Of a stretch of 64,000 bases of DNA, positions 1 through 11,900 are shown piece by piece. Position numbers and translations under genes: made by a program. Below the pieces are notes generated by a model that was not told the origin of the DNA, searched no databases, and saw nothing but the letters and a program-made list of their open reading frames with translations. Each line of letters begins with the position of its first letter. The first letter of the stretch is position 1. This DNA is from Cyanophora paradoxa. Lineage: Eukaryota; Glaucocystophyceae; Cyanophorales; Cyanophoraceae. The stretch is from assembly GCA_004431415.1 (NCBI GenBank), contig QPMI01000222.1, positions 1 to 64,000 on the forward strand, given 5' to 3'.

Positions 1-315
1 CCCCCCCCTCCCAGTACCCTTGCAATGTGTACAAGTACCCCCTTGCACCTCCGCGCGCCGCGCGGCCCGGACTCGCCGCACTTGCACAGGGCCGGGCCCG
101 GGGCGCGGTCTGCTAGTGTATACGTACACAAATAGCACGAATCTTTCTCCTTCGAATCAGGCTCCCGGCCTTCGAAGAGGGCATAGAACAGAAAGCAATC
201 TCGCACAGGCTTAATGCCTGCAGGACTCTAGGAGCATTGTCAAGCTCCAAAAAGCCGCCAAAAAAACTGATGGTGACACGGCGCTCATCTGCCAGTTGTA
301 GCGATGATCTCCATT

Positions 316-1081
316 CTAGTACATGCGGAACAAAAGATAGCCAACTATCAGCAGCAGGCCAAGGGCGACTGGGAACGAGAAGAGCGGCTTGAGGGCCGGC
401 GGCGCCTTAGCCTTGAGCCTCATTAAAGCGAGGTGCAGCGTGTCTATAAGTCGATCGACTGGATCGAGTTTCGCCTGCGCGACCGGAGATAGCCTCTTTA
501 AGGCACGCGCGGGTGCATGGAGGCGCCGGCCTAGATGCGAGTGCAATCACCTTTGCGATGTCTCTCTCCTCAGCGATGCGGTTCTTCTCCTTAGCGATGA
601 GGTTCTTCTCCTCAGCGATGCGGTTCTTCTCCTTAGTGATGAGGTTCTTCTCCGCGTCCTTCTTCGCGAGAAGCTCGTCCTTCTTCGCGAAAAGTGTGAT
701 GATTCCGGCCTCGTCGCCGGCAGAGTAGAGCTTCCTGACAAGCTCCACCTGACGGCGCGCGGCACGGCCGCGGGCGTAAGGCACGGCTACGGATGCACAA
801 CCGATACACAAAGCTGCACGCGCACCTCGGCATCTGCAGTCTCGAGTCGCCGCTCGATCCAGATGCGCACACGATGAACTGCCGCTGACCTCTCGCGGCG
901 CTGAGCTCCAAGTCGACGAGGCGCGCACACTCGAGCTCTGCGCCGCCCACACCACCGGCGCTCCACGCCAAACTGGTGAGAGGGTGATCAACGAACGGTG
1001 CCAAGATGCAAGAGAGTGGCATAATTGCCCGAATCCGAACCGTGGCGCGCGGAGAATCACGCCTCCAACGAATGCGTCCAT
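316..1081 (-). pseudogene. Coiled-coil, C-terminally membrane-anchored protein, copy 1 (frame-disrupted)
   Basis: Same gene as at 3937-4691 and 7535-8331. The start (MDAFVGG) and the hydrophobic C-terminus are present. The heptad array has four EKNxIAx units, against three and five in the other copies. Several one-base deletions relative to copies 2 and 3 break the second exon, and the C-terminal hydrophobic segment reads VGYLLFRMY rather than VWLILLFRMY. I call it a pseudogene, but every difference is the kind of small indel that also arises from assembly error near a contig end. Confidence 0.55.
554..660. repeat. 21-bp coding minisatellite in the coiled-coil gene (4 units; 3 and 5 in the other copies)
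   Basis: The unit is GATGCGGTTCTTCTCCTTAGC with small variants (minus-strand heptad EKNRIAE). Four units lie here, three at 4197-4260 and five at 7796-7900. Unit number changed since the segmental duplication. Confidence 0.9.
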
Positions 1082-1647
1082 CTGACAACCACACTGGCGG
1101 AGAGATCGGAGGCTTCGCCTGCTGTTGTCACTCGGGTACTCGCGCTAGCGCTAGTGCGCGCTGACTTGGCTTCGTAATGAAACGTCGGTTGTTGAAAACT
1201 GGGGGGCGGGAGGGGGGGGTAGATATAGATGTGCCCTGCCGGATGAACCAGGCTGCATCGCTTCGTTCGCAGCTGCGTCACTTCGTTTAATGATCAGCAA
1301 TCCAAAAGCAATAAACACTAGCTATAGCTGCTCGCGAAGCCGATACAAACTTTAATCGATATCCAGCAAGGCAATGATCGACGCTGCGGCAGCAATGACG
1401 TCACCGCGTCATAACCGCAACATGCCGTACCCAGACGCCGCGGCGCAGCGCAACCACGGCGAGTTCAATCTGGGTACAGCTGTGTATTTGCTTCGAGCAT
1501 CACAACCTCGCTTTGGTGGCCAGCCGGCTGGCCGCTGACAAGCGCTGAAGATCAAGGCCGCCTTGCCCCGGCTCGCCTTCGGCCCGTGCGGGGCTGTGCC
1601 GCTCCTTGAGCTAAGCCTGCAGTCGGCCTGGAGTCGCGCAGGGAGAC

Positions 1648-3300
1648 ATGGATGAAGAAAGGTGAGCTCAGGAGCGCCTCTAGGCATCCGCCCTTAGCGG
1701 GACACACCCGCTGCTGTTTTAGTCGTTGACCGGCTCTGCCTTGCCGCGCCGCAGCTCGTCGGTGGCACCGGAGAAGGTGCGCCAGGGCGCTTGCTGTATA
1801 GACGCAGTTCCATCTGGACCCGGCCGCTACCCGGAAGACCTAGCTAGATGCTCACGCCCGCCCCGCGCGATAAGCCGGTCCTCGTTAGGCTTGAACGCGT
1901 CCTGCGCAGGTGCGAGTCGTGGTGCGCATCCGGCCGCTGAATCCGGTGGAGGCGGCCCGCGGGGACCCGTGCGTGGTCCAGGCAGATGGCGGGCGCAGCG
2001 TGCAGGCGCGGGCGCCCCTCCCGCGGAGCGCCCCGCCGGCGCTGAGGCCGCGCAGATCATGCAGGTGACAGACGACGGCTACTTTGACGGCTTCAACGCG
2101 ACTTCGTTCAAATTCAGCGCGGTCTTCGGTCCCTCCGTCGCCCAGGCGCGCCCAGCCGCCTTCGCCTCCGCATCCGCCCCGCGGCGCTGCTTTCGGTCCG
2201 ACCCGCCCCGCAGGAGGAACTCTTCGACTCGTGCGGCGTCCAGCGGCTCATTATGTCCGCCGTGAACGGGTGCGGGGTCCCCGGCTGCGCCGTGCCGCGC
2301 GGCCGCTCGAATTTGATCCGACGCCGCGGCAGCTACTCGGCGACCGTCTTCGCGTTCGGGCAGACGGGAAGCGGGAAGACGTACTCCATGAGCGGCGCCG
2401 AGCACGTGATCCGTGCGCGGTAGCGTCGGCTTCGGGCGCCCGCCCGCCGCCCTCCGGCGCGGCTGAACGGCTGCCGCCCCTCGCAGTGAGCAAGAACTAC
2501 GCCGGGGCGGACGCAAGGGACGGCATCATACCCCGCTCCATGCAGTTCCTCTACCAGCAGCTCCAGCGCGAGGCCGAGGCGGGGTACGCGATTCGCGATT
2601 CGATCCGCATCGTACCCCCCGCCCGCCCGCGGACCGCCCGCCCGAGCCCCCTCCGCAGCGGCATGTTCAAGGTCCGCATGACGTACCTCGAGATCTATAA
2701 CGAGCAGGTACCCCTCCCCTTGCCGAGCCTGTACCCTTCCCGCGCCGGCGCGATTGGATGCGCAGGTCCGGGACCTCCTGAACCCCGGCGGGGGCGCCCT
2801 GGGGGTACGCTGGACGAGAAACAAGGCGCGCCGCGTACCCTTCGGCCCCTCGGGGGGTACGCCCTGCTCGGGAGAACGGCAAAGTGGAGAACGGGCTGGA
2901 GACCGGATCCATTAACAAGTCCCTCTTCACCCTCGGTGCCCGCCCGCCCGTCGCTCCGGATCCCTCCCTCCCGCCCTCTCTTCCCGCCTCACAAGCAACC
3001 CTCCGCCTCCTCCTTCCCACAGCCCCCCCCCCCCCCCCCCCCCCCCAGGCAAGGTGATCTCTTCGCTGGCGAGCAACGAGCGCCACATGCGCAACAGCAA
3101 TGCCCTCGTGCCCTTCCGCGAGAGTGTGTACCCCTCCTGCCCCTGCGCCTCCCCTCCCCTCAAAGCTGACCTTACTGCGCCCCAGGCAAGCTGACGAAGC
3201 TGCTCATCGACTCACTCGGAGGGAACTCGATGACTCTCATGGCGCGCCCCCCTCCACCCCGCTTCTTCCCCCCCCTTCTTTTTTTCGAACCTGGGTACGT
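1648..3300 (+). pseudogene. Truncated KIF12-like kinesin copy 1
   Basis: The first exon MDEE (ATG 1648, donor GTGAGC) and the motor exons up to YLEIYNEQ and VRDLLNPGG match the full gene. The sequence then jumps from the exon equivalent to 10090 directly to ENGLETGSINKS. This deletes about 0.5 kb that encodes the switch I region (NKDSNRSH) and switch II (DLAGSE). The remaining 3' homology stops at KLTKLLIDSLGG and TLM, after which the sequence is unrelated. Without both switch regions it cannot be an active motor. The P-loop exon (GQTGSGKT) is intact. Confidence 0.75.
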
Positions 3301-3936
3301 GCAGGTAGCTTCGTCGACTGGAGGTTCGCCCCGCCGCCGCCGCTGCTGCGTACCTGACCCGGCCGCCCCCGCTGGGCCCCGCCCCCGCACGGCCGCTGTC
3401 CGGAGCGAGCTGACGCCTCGGCTATGCGTATGTGCAGGCTATGCGCAGGGCCTGCCCGCCGCTGCCCTCGCCTGCACGCCCGCCTGGTGCCTCCGCTCGC
3501 GTCGCCACCCCACCCGTCCGCCTCGTCACCTCACCACCCCGCCCGCCTCGCTCGGCCGCCCGCCTTGCCTCTCTGCCCTCCCCAGCTCCCCTTCCTCCCC
3601 TTCCCCTCCCGGATTCCCCCCCCCCTCCCAGTACCCTGCAATGTGTACAAGTACCCCCCTTGCACCTCCGCGCGCCGCGCGGCCCGGACTCGCCGCACTT
3701 GCACAGGGCCGGGCCCGGGGCGCGGTCTGCTAGTGTATACGTACACAAAACTAGCACGAATCTTTCTCCTTCGAACTCAGGCTCCCGGCCTTCGAAGAGG
3801 CATAGAACAGAAAGCAATCTCGCACAGGCTTAAATGCCTGCAGGACTCTAGGAGCATTGTCAAGCTCCAAAAAGCCGCCAAAAAAACTGATGGTGACACC
3901 GGCGCTCATCTGCCAGTTGTAGCGATGATCTCCATT

Positions 3937-4691
3937 CTAGTACATGCGGAACAAAAGAATAAGCCAAACTATCAGCAGCAGGCCAAGGGCGACTGGGAAC
4001 GAGAAGAGCGGCTTGAGGGCCGGCGGCGCCTTAGCCTTGAGCCTCATTAAAGCGAGGTGCAGCGTGTCTATAAGTCGATCGACTGGATCGAGTTTCGCCT
4101 GCGCGACCGGAGATAGCCTCTTTAAGGCACGCGCGGGTGCATGGAGGCGCCGGCCTAGATGCGAGTGCAATCACCTTTGCGATGTCTCTCTCCTCAGCGA
4201 TGCGGTTCTTCTCCTCAGCGATGCGGTTCTTCTCCTTAGCGATGAGGTTCTTCTCCGCGTCCTTCTTCGCGAGAAGCTCGTCCTTCTTCGCGAAAAGTGT
4301 GATGATTCCGGCCTCGTCGCCGGCAGAGTAGAGCTTCCTGACAAGCTCCACCTGACGGCGCGCGGCACGGCCGCGGGCGTAAGGCACGGCTACGGATGCA
4401 CAACCGATACACAAAGCTGCACGCGCACCTCGGCATCTGCAGGTCTCGAGTCGCCGCTCGATCCAGATGCGCACACGATGAAATGCCGCTGACCTCTCGC
4501 GGCGGCTGAGCTCCCAAGTCGACGAGGCGCGCACACTCGAGCTCTGCGCCGCCCCACAGCCACCGGCGGCTCCACGCCAAAACTGGTGAGAGGGGTGATC
4601 AACGAACGGTGCCAAGATGCAGGAGAGTGGCATAATTGCCGAATCCGAACCGTGGCGCGCGGAGAATCACGCCTCCAACGAATGCGTCCAT
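3937..4691 (-). CDS. Heptad-repeat coiled-coil protein with C-terminal membrane anchor, copy 2
   Basis: Start ATG at 4691 (MDAFVGGVILRAPR). Proposed introns begin at GTTCGG (ends CACCAG), GTCAGC, GTGCGC and GTGATT (ends TTAAAG), each keeping frame. The core exon reads VELVRKLYSAGDEAG, then KKDELLAKKD, then heptads EKNLIAK/EKNRIAE with three units. This is a basic/acidic amphipathic coiled coil. The last exon (from about 4115) holds RLSPVAQAKLDPVDRL and ends in about 20 hydrophobic residues before FRMY and the stop, the layout of a tail-anchored membrane protein. The gene is divergent from the kinesin 5' region, with about 560 bp between starts. Family not recognised. The exon structure is my inference; the coiled coil and anchor are direct readings. 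Confidence 0.6.
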
Positions 4692-5251
4692 CTGACAACC
4701 ACACTGGATCGGAGGCTTCGCCTGCTGTTGTCACTCGGGTACTCGTGCTAGCGCTAGTGCGCGCTGACTTGGCTTCGTAATGAAACGTCGGTTGTTGAAA
4801 ACTGGGGGGCGGGAGGGGGGGGGTAGATATAGATGTGCCCTGCCGGATGAACCAGGCTGCATCGCTTCGTTCGCAGCTGCGTCACTTCGTTTAATGATCA
4901 GCAATCCAAAAGCAATAAACACTAGCTATAGCTGCTCGCGAAGCCGATACAAACTTTAATCGATATCCAGCAAGGCAATGATCGACGCTGCGGCAGCAAT
5001 GACGTCACCGCGTCATAACCGCAACATGCCGTACCCAGACCCCGCGGCGCAGCGCAACCACGGCGAGTTCAATCTGGGTACAGCTGTGTATTTGCTTCGA
5101 GCATCACAACCTCGCTTTGGTGACCAGCCGGCTGGCCGCTGACAAGCGCTGAAGATCAAGGCCGCCTTGCCCCGGCTCGCCTTCGGCCCGTGCGGGGCTG
5201 TGCCGCTCCTTGAGCTAAGCCTGCAGTCGGCCTGGAGTCGCAAAGGAAGAC

Positions 5252-6900
5252 ATGGATGAAGAAAGGTGAGCTCAGGAGCGCTTTTAGGCATCCGCCCTTA
5301 GCGGGACACACCCGCTGCTGTTTTAGTCGTTGACCGGCTCTGCCTTGCCGCGCCGCAGCTCGTCGGTGGCACCGGAGAAGGTGCGCCAGGGCGCTTGCTG
5401 TATCAGACGCAGTTCCATCTGGACCCGGCCCGCTTACCCGGAAGACCTAGCTAGATGCTCACACCCGCCCCGCGCGCTGAGCCGGTCCTCGTTAGGCTTG
5501 AACGCGTCCTGCGCAGGTGCGAGTCGTGGTGCGCATCCGGCCGCTGAATCCGGTGGAGGCGGCCCGCGGGGACCCGTGCGTGGTCCAGGCAGATGGCGGG
5601 CGCAGCGTGCAGGCGCGGGCGCCCCTCCCGCGGAGCGCCCCGCCGGCGCTGAGGCCGCGCAGATCATGCAGGTGACAGACGACGGCTACTTTGACGGCTT
5701 CAACGCGACTTCGTTCAAATTCAGCGCGGTCTTCGGCCCTCCGTCGCGCAGGCGCGCCCAGCCGCCTTCGCCTCGCGCTCGCCTCGGGCGCTGCTTTCGG
5801 TCCGACCCGCCCGCAGGAGGAACTCTTCGACTCGTGCGGCGTCCAGCGGCTCATTATGTCCGCCGTGAACGGGTGCGGGGTCCCCGGCTGCGCCGTGCCG
5901 CGCGGCCGCTCGAATTTGATCCGACGCCGCGGCAGCTACTCGGCGACCGTCTTCGCGTTCGGGCAGACGGGAAGCGGGAAGACGTACTCCATGAGCGGCG
6001 CCGAGCACGTGATCCGTGCGCGGTAGCGTCGGCTTCGGGCGCCCGCCCCGCCGCCCTCCGGCGCGGCTGAACGGCTGCCGCCCCTCGCAGTGAGCAAGAA
6101 CTACGCCGGGGCGGACGCAAGGGACGGCATCATACCCCGCTCCATGCAGTTCCTCTACCAGCAGCTCTAGCGCGAGGCCGAGGCGGGGTACGCGATTCGC
6201 GATTCGATCCGCATCGTACCCCCCGCCCGCCCGCGGACCGCCCGCCCGAGCCCCCTCCGCAGCGGCATGTTCAAGGTCCGCATGACGTACCTCGAGATCT
6301 ATAACGAGCAGGTACCCCTCCCCTTGCCGAGCCTGTACCCCTCCCGCGCCGGCGCGATTGGATGCGCAGGTCTGGGACCTCCTGAACCCCGGCGGGGGCG
6401 CCCTGGGGGTACGCTGGACGAGAAACAAGGCGCGCCGCGTACCCTTCGGCCCCTCGGGGGGTACGCCCTGCTCGGGAGAACGGCAAAGCGGAGAACGGGC
6501 TGGAGACCGGATCCATTAACAAGTCCCTCTTCACCCTCGGTGCCCGCCCGCCCGTCGCTCCCTCCCTCCCTCCCGCCCTCTCTTCCCGCCTCACAAGCAA
6601 CCCTCCGCCTCCTCCTTCCCACAGCCCCCCCCCCCCCCCCCCCCCCCCCCCCAGGCAAGGTGATCTCTTCGCTGGCGAGCAACGAGCGCCGCATGCGCAA
6701 CAGCGATGCCCTCGTGCCCTTCCGCGAGAGTGTGTACCCCTCCTGCCCCTGCGCCTCCCCTCCCCTCAAAGCTGACCTTACTGCGCCCCAGGCAAGCTGA
6801 CGAGGCTGCTCATCGACTCACTCGGAGGGAACTCGATGACTCTCATGGCGCGCCCCCCTCCACCCCGCTTCTTCCCCCCCCTTCTTTTTTTCGAACCTGG
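5252..6900 (+). pseudogene. Truncated KIF12-like kinesin copy 2 with nonsense and frameshift
   Basis: It has the same internal deletion as copy 1. In addition, the codon CAG in FLYQQLQRE is TAG at 6168-6170, a premature stop absent from copies 1 and 3. A base is also missing near 5735 in the exon that reads VFGPSVAQ in the other copies. The P-loop exon and start exon are intact. The shared deletion shows copies 1 and 2 descend from one already truncated unit; the extra lesions accumulated in copy 2 afterwards. A transcript might still be made from the duplicated promoter, but no full-length motor. Confidence 0.8.
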
Positions 6901-7534
6901 GTACGTGCAGGTAGCTTCGTCGACTGGAGGTTCGCCCCGCCGCCGCCGCTGCTGCGTACCTGACCCGGCCGCCCCCGCTGGGCCCCGCCCCCGCACGGCC
7001 GCTGTCCGGGGCGAGCTGACGCCTCGGCTATGCGTATGTGCAGGCTATGCGCAGGGCCTGCCCGCCGCTGCCCTCGCCTGCACGCCCGCCTGGTGCCTCC
7101 GCTCGCGTCGCCACCCCACCCGTCCGCCTCGTCACCTCACCACCCCGCCCGCCTCGCTCGGCCGCCCGCCTTGCCTCTCTGCCCTCCCCAGCTCCCCTTC
7201 CCCTCCCGGATTCCCCCCCCCCCTCCCAGTACCCTGCAATGTGTACAAGTACCCCCCTTGCACCTCCGCGCGCCGCGCGGCCCGGACTCGCCGCACTTGC
7301 ACAGGGCCGGGCCCGGGGCGCGGTCTGCTAGTGTATACGTACACAAAACTAGCACGAATCTTTCTCCTTCGAACTCAGGCTCCCGGCCTTCGAAGAGGCA
7401 TAGAACAGAAAGCAATCTCGCACAGGCTTAAATGCCTGCAGGACTCTAGGAGCATTGTCAAGCTCCAAAAAGCCGCCAAAAAAACTGATGGTGACACCGG
7501 CGCTCATCTGCCAGTTGTAGCGATGATCTCCATT

Positions 7535-8331
7535 CTAGTACATGCGGAACAAAAGAATAAGCCAAACTATCAGCAGCAGGCCAAGGGCGACTGGGAACGA
7601 GAAGAGCGGCTTGAGGGCCGGCGGCGCCTTAGCCTTGAGCCTCATTAAAGCGAGGTGCAGCGTGTCTATAAGTCGATCGACTGGATCGAGTTTCGCCTGC
7701 GCGACCGGAGATAGCCTCTTTAAGGCACGCGCGGGTGCATGGAGGCGCCGGCCTAGATGCGAGTGCAATCACCTTTGCGATGTCTCTCTCCTCAGCGATG
7801 CGGTTCTTCTCCTTAGCGATGCGGTTCTTCTCCTTAGCGATGAGGTTCTTCTCCTCAGCGATGCGGTTCTTCTCCTTAGTGATGAGGTTCTTCTCCGCGT
7901 CCTTCTTCGCGAGAAGCTCGTCCTTCTTCGCGAAAAGTGTGATGATTCCGGCCTCGTCGCCGGCGGAGAAGAGCTTCCTGACAAGCTCCACCTGACGGCG
8001 CGCGGCACGGCCGCGGGCGTAAGGCACGGCTACGGATGCACAACCGATACACGAAGCTGCACGCGCACCTCGGCATCTGCAGGTCTCGAGTCGCCGCTCG
8101 ATCCAGATGCGCACACGATGAAATGCCTCTGACCTCTCGCGGCGGCTGAGCTCCCAAGTCGACGAGGCGCGCACACTCGAGCTCTGCGCCGCCCCACAGC
8201 CACCGGCGGCTCCACGCCAAAACTGGTGAGAGGGGTGATCAACGAGCGGTGCCAAGATGCAGGAGAGTGGCATAATTGCCGAATCCGAACCGTGGCGCGC
8301 GGAGAATCACGCCTCCAACGAATGCGTCCAT
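7535..8331 (-). CDS. Heptad-repeat coiled-coil protein with C-terminal membrane anchor, copy 3
   Basis: Near-identical to copy 2, with start at 8331 and the same inferred introns. The heptad array (7796-7900) has five 21-bp units (EKNRIAK/EKNRIAE/EKNLIAK/EKNLITK types) against three in copy 2 and four in copy 1. The array is therefore a coding minisatellite that changes coiled-coil length in 7-residue steps without losing frame. The C-terminal segment (LFSFPVALGLLLIVWLILL) could span a membrane once. It is head-to-head with the intact kinesin, with 577 nt between the two start codons. Function unknown; a membrane-anchored partner or cargo adaptor of the adjacent motor is only a guess from proximity. 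Confidence 0.62.
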
Positions 8332-8908
8332 CTGACAACCACACTGGCGGAGAGATCGGAGGCTTCGCCTGCTGTTGTCACTCGGGTACTCGCGCTAGCG
8401 CTAGTGCGCGCTGACTTGGCTTCGTAATGAAACGTCGGTTGTTGAAAACTGGGGGGCGGGAGGGGGGAGGGGTAGATATAGATGTGCCCTCCGGATGAAC
8501 CAGGCTGCATCGCTTCGTTCGCAGCTGCGTCACTTCGTTTAATGATCAGCAATCCAAAAGCAATAAACACTAGCTATAGCTGCTCGCGAAGCCGATACAA
8601 ACTTTAATCGATATCCAGCAAGGCAATGATCGACGCTGCGGCAGCAATGACGTCACCGCGTCATAACCGCAACATGCCGTACCCAGACCCCGCGGCGCAG
8701 CGCAACCACGGCGAGTTCAATCTGGGTACAGCTGTGTATCTGCTTCGAGCATCACAACCTCGCTTCGTTGACCAGCCGGCTGGCCGCTGGCACCACAATT
8801 GCAAGGGCTGAACATCAAGGCCGCCTGCCCCGGCTCCCTTCGGCCCGTGCGGAGCAGTGCCGCTCCTGGAGCTAAGCCTGCAGTCGGCCTGGAGTCGCGC
8901 AGGGAGAC
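8332..8908. promoter_or_regulatory. Shared divergent spacer of the coiled-coil gene and kinesin, with a TGACGTCA palindrome
   Basis: The 577-nt spacer lies between two divergent start codons. It contains an AT-richer core (about 8540-8630) and the perfect palindrome TGACGTCA at 8648-8655. The palindrome is conserved in the other two units at 1396-1403 and 5000-5007. TGACGTCA is the classic bZIP/CRE-type site; its use here is inference. Confidence 0.4.
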
Positions 8909-11900
8909 ATGGATGAAGAAAGGTGAGCTCAGGAGCGCCTCTAGGCATCCGCCCTTAGCGGGACACACCCGCTGCTGTTTTAGTCGTTGACCGGCTCTGC
9001 CTTGCCGCGCCGCAGCTCGTCGGTGGCACCGGAGAAGGTGCGCCAGGGCGCTTGCTGTATTAGACGCAGTTCCATCTGGACCCGGCCCGCTCACCCGGAA
9101 GACCTAGCTAGATGCTCACGCCCGCCCCGCGCGCTGAGCCGGTCCTCGTCAGGCTTGAACGCGTCCTGCGCAGGTGCGAGTCGTGGTGCGCATCCGGCCG
9201 CTGAATCCGGTGGAGGCGGCCCGCGGGGACCCGTGCGTGGCCCAGGCAGATGGCGGGCGCAGCGTGCAGGCGCGGGCGCCCCTCCCGCGGAGCGCCCCGC
9301 CGGCGCTGAGGCCGCGCAGATCATGCAGGTGACGGACGACGGCTACTTTGACGGCTCCAACGCGACTTCGTTCAAATTCAGCGCGGTCTTCGGGCCCTCC
9401 GTCGCGCAGGCGCGCCCAGCCGCCTTCGCCCTCGCGCTCGCCTCGGGGCGCTGCTTTCGGTCCGACCCGCCCCGCAGGAGGAACTCTTCGACTCGTGCGG
9501 CGTCCAGCGGCTCATTATGTCCGCCGTGAACGGGTGCGGGGTCCCCGGCTGCGCCGTGCCGCGCGGCCGCTCGAATTTGATCCGACGCCGCGGCAGCTAC
9601 TCGGCGACCGTCTTCGCGTTCGGGCAGACGGGAAGCGGGAAGACGTACTCCATGAGCGGCGCCGAGCACGTGATCCGTGCGCGGTAGCGTCGGCTTCGGG
9701 CGCCCGCCCCGCCGCCCTCCGGCGCGGCTGAACGGCTGCCGCCCCTCGCAGTGAGCAAGAACTACGCCGGGGCGGACGCAAGGGACGGCATCATACCCCG
9801 CTCCATGCAGTTCCTCTACCAGCAGCTCCAGCGCGAGGCCGAGGCGGGGTACGCGATTCGCGATTCGATCCGCATCGTACCCCCCGCCCGCCCGCGGACC
9901 GCCCGCCCGAGCCCCCTCCGCAGCGGCATGTTCAAGGTCCGCATGACGTACCTCGAGATCTATAACGAGCAGGTACCCCTCCCCTTGCCGAGTCTGTACC
10001 CCTCCCGCCCCGGCGCGATTGGGTGCGCAGGTCCGGGACCTCCTGAACCCCGGCGGGGGCGCCCTGGGGGTACGCTGGACGAGAAACAAGGCGCGCCGCG
10101 TACCTCTCGGCCCCTCGCAGGGTACACCGTGCTTATGGGGGGTACAGGGCTTCCACGTGGACGCTGTCAACTTCACTGAGTGCCCCACGGTCAAGGAGGC
10201 GATGATGGCCGTCAAGAAGGGTACGCAGTTTCCTTCTCAACGATAAGCTGTACCCCCACCGTGCTCGCTCGCGCCTGACGGGGCCGGGCGGGGCGGGGGT
10301 ACAGGGCTCCAGGCGCGGCGGGTCGCGAGCCACGAGCTCAACAAGGATTCGAACCGTAGCCACTGCATGCTTACCGTCCACGTCGACAGGCAGGCCTTCG
10401 ACGACGTGCGCCGTACCCCCTTCCCTCTCGTCCCCTCCCCCTCCACCGCTCACGCCCCGTGTACCCAGGGCCGGCCCATCGTGACACACGGCAAGATCGC
10501 CTTCGTGGACCTCGCGGGTTCGAACCCCGCCGGGTCCCGCTCGCTGCCCTCCCCCCGCCTCACTCGGCCCCTTCCCCCCCCCCCCTCTCTCGTAGGCTCG
10601 GAGCGGCTCAAGGACAGCAAGGCCGAGAACGGGCTGGAAACCGGATCCATCAACAAGTCCCTCTTCACCCTCGGTGACCGCCCGCCCGCCCGCCCGCCCG
10701 CCCCTCCCTCTCTTCCCCGCCTCACACAAGCGATCCTCCGCCTCCTCCTTCCCCCCCCAGGCAAGGTGATCTCAACGCTCGCGAGCAACGAGCGCCGCAA
10801 CAGCGACGCCCTCGTGCCCTTCCGCGAGAGTGCGGCGTACCCCTCCCGCCCCTGCGCCGTATCCCCTCCCCTCCAAGCTGACCGGACCGACCGCCCCTAA
10901 GGCAAGCTGACGAAGCTGCTGATCGACTCACTCGGAGGGAACTCGATGACGCTCATGGCTCGCTCCCCCCCCCTCCCCCCCTCCCCCCCTCCCTTTCTTC
11001 CCCCCTCGAACCGGGGTGCGCGCAGGTCGTCTGCTGCTCGCCCTCCGTGGTGCACGCCAACGAGAGCCTGCGTTCGCTCCAGTTCGCCGCCCGCGCAGCC
11101 AACATCCGCAACCGGTGCGCACCCAGTCTAAAAATAGCCGGTCCGACTCGGAGTACGAAGCCGAACGACGCCCCCGGGCAGGCCGCGGGTGCTGCTGGAC
11201 GAGCGGGAGCAGCTGGTGGTCAACCTTCGCCACGAGATCGAGGCGCTCCGCCGCGAGAACGGCGACCTCCGCCGTGCGCACGTACCTCCCCCCACGTCCA
11301 TCCCTTCCAAGCCTCCCTCTGAGCGGCCTCGCTCGTCTGGCAGGCAAGCTCGACGAGATCATGAGCCTGCCCTACCCCCCGCGCATGCACACCGCCGGCG
11401 AGGCACGCGCGCACGCGTACCCCCCGGCGCGCCCGGCCATACGTCCCCTTCTGAACCCAGCGCAGGCCGAGCCACCGCAGGCCGCACCCTCCTTCGCTCC
11501 CTCCCCCAACTCGACCTACAAGCCCTCCTCCGCCTCCGCGGCGTACGCGCCCTACCCGTACCAGGCGTACCCCCCCGCGCCGGCATCCTCCTCCTCGTAT
11601 TCGGCGTCGCCCAAGGGGCGGGGCGGCGCCTCGCCTCGGGGCCGGGGCCGGGGCAAGCCGGCGCCCCGCGTCGGGGGCTGGACCCAGGGCCAGGAGGCCC
11701 TGCGCACCTCCTTGGAACAGTCCTACGGCGTACCCCTCCCCGGCCCCTCCCAGGGCTCCTCCTCCCCGCTCGCCGGGCGGCCCCCCCTGCCGGGCCCGAG
11801 CGGCGTCCCTATGGGCACCCGCGGCAGCTTCGGCTCGGCGCCCGGGGGTTTCGGGGCCACGGGCCAGAGCTGGGGCACGGCGCCCAGCCCCTCGCCGAGC

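Larger units (their letters stand above)
1..3616. repeat. Tandem segmental duplication, unit 1 (left end cut by window)
   Basis: First of three direct copies of a ~3.6 kb unit. It contains a minus-strand coiled-coil gene, a divergent spacer and the 5' part of a kinesin gene. Corresponding landmarks are 3604 nt (kinesin ATG 1648 to 5252) and 3657 nt (5252 to 8909) apart. Unit 1 differs from units 2 and 3 by many single-base losses in short homopolymers, for example in the minus-strand gene between 890 and 1020. That pattern fits either decay or poor base calling near a contig end. The last ~300 bases (about 3300-3616) are shared with unit 2 but are not evident in the full kinesin gene. Confidence 0.9.
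3617..7212. repeat. Tandem segmental duplication, unit 2
   Basis: Complete middle copy, starting at a C-tract followed by CCCAGTACCCTGC, the same junction sequence as at the window start and at about 7213. It is nearly identical to unit 3 through the coiled-coil gene and the kinesin 5' exons. It diverges where a block present in the full kinesin (about 10130-10625) is missing. The high identity indicates recent duplication. Confidence 0.9.
7213..10990. repeat. Tandem segmental duplication, unit 3 (continues into the complete kinesin gene)
   Basis: Third copy. Homology to units 1 and 2 runs to about 10130, and resumes from about 10625 to 10960 once the internal deletion of those units is allowed for. 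Because unit 3 alone has the full motor domain, it or its precursor is probably the ancestral arrangement. Confidence 0.85.

Noticed and set aside
10518-10545. Complete tRNA genes at the TTCGAAYCC sites
   Set aside because: Only the T-arm is visible. No acceptor stem, D-arm or anticodon arm could be matched at any of the sites.
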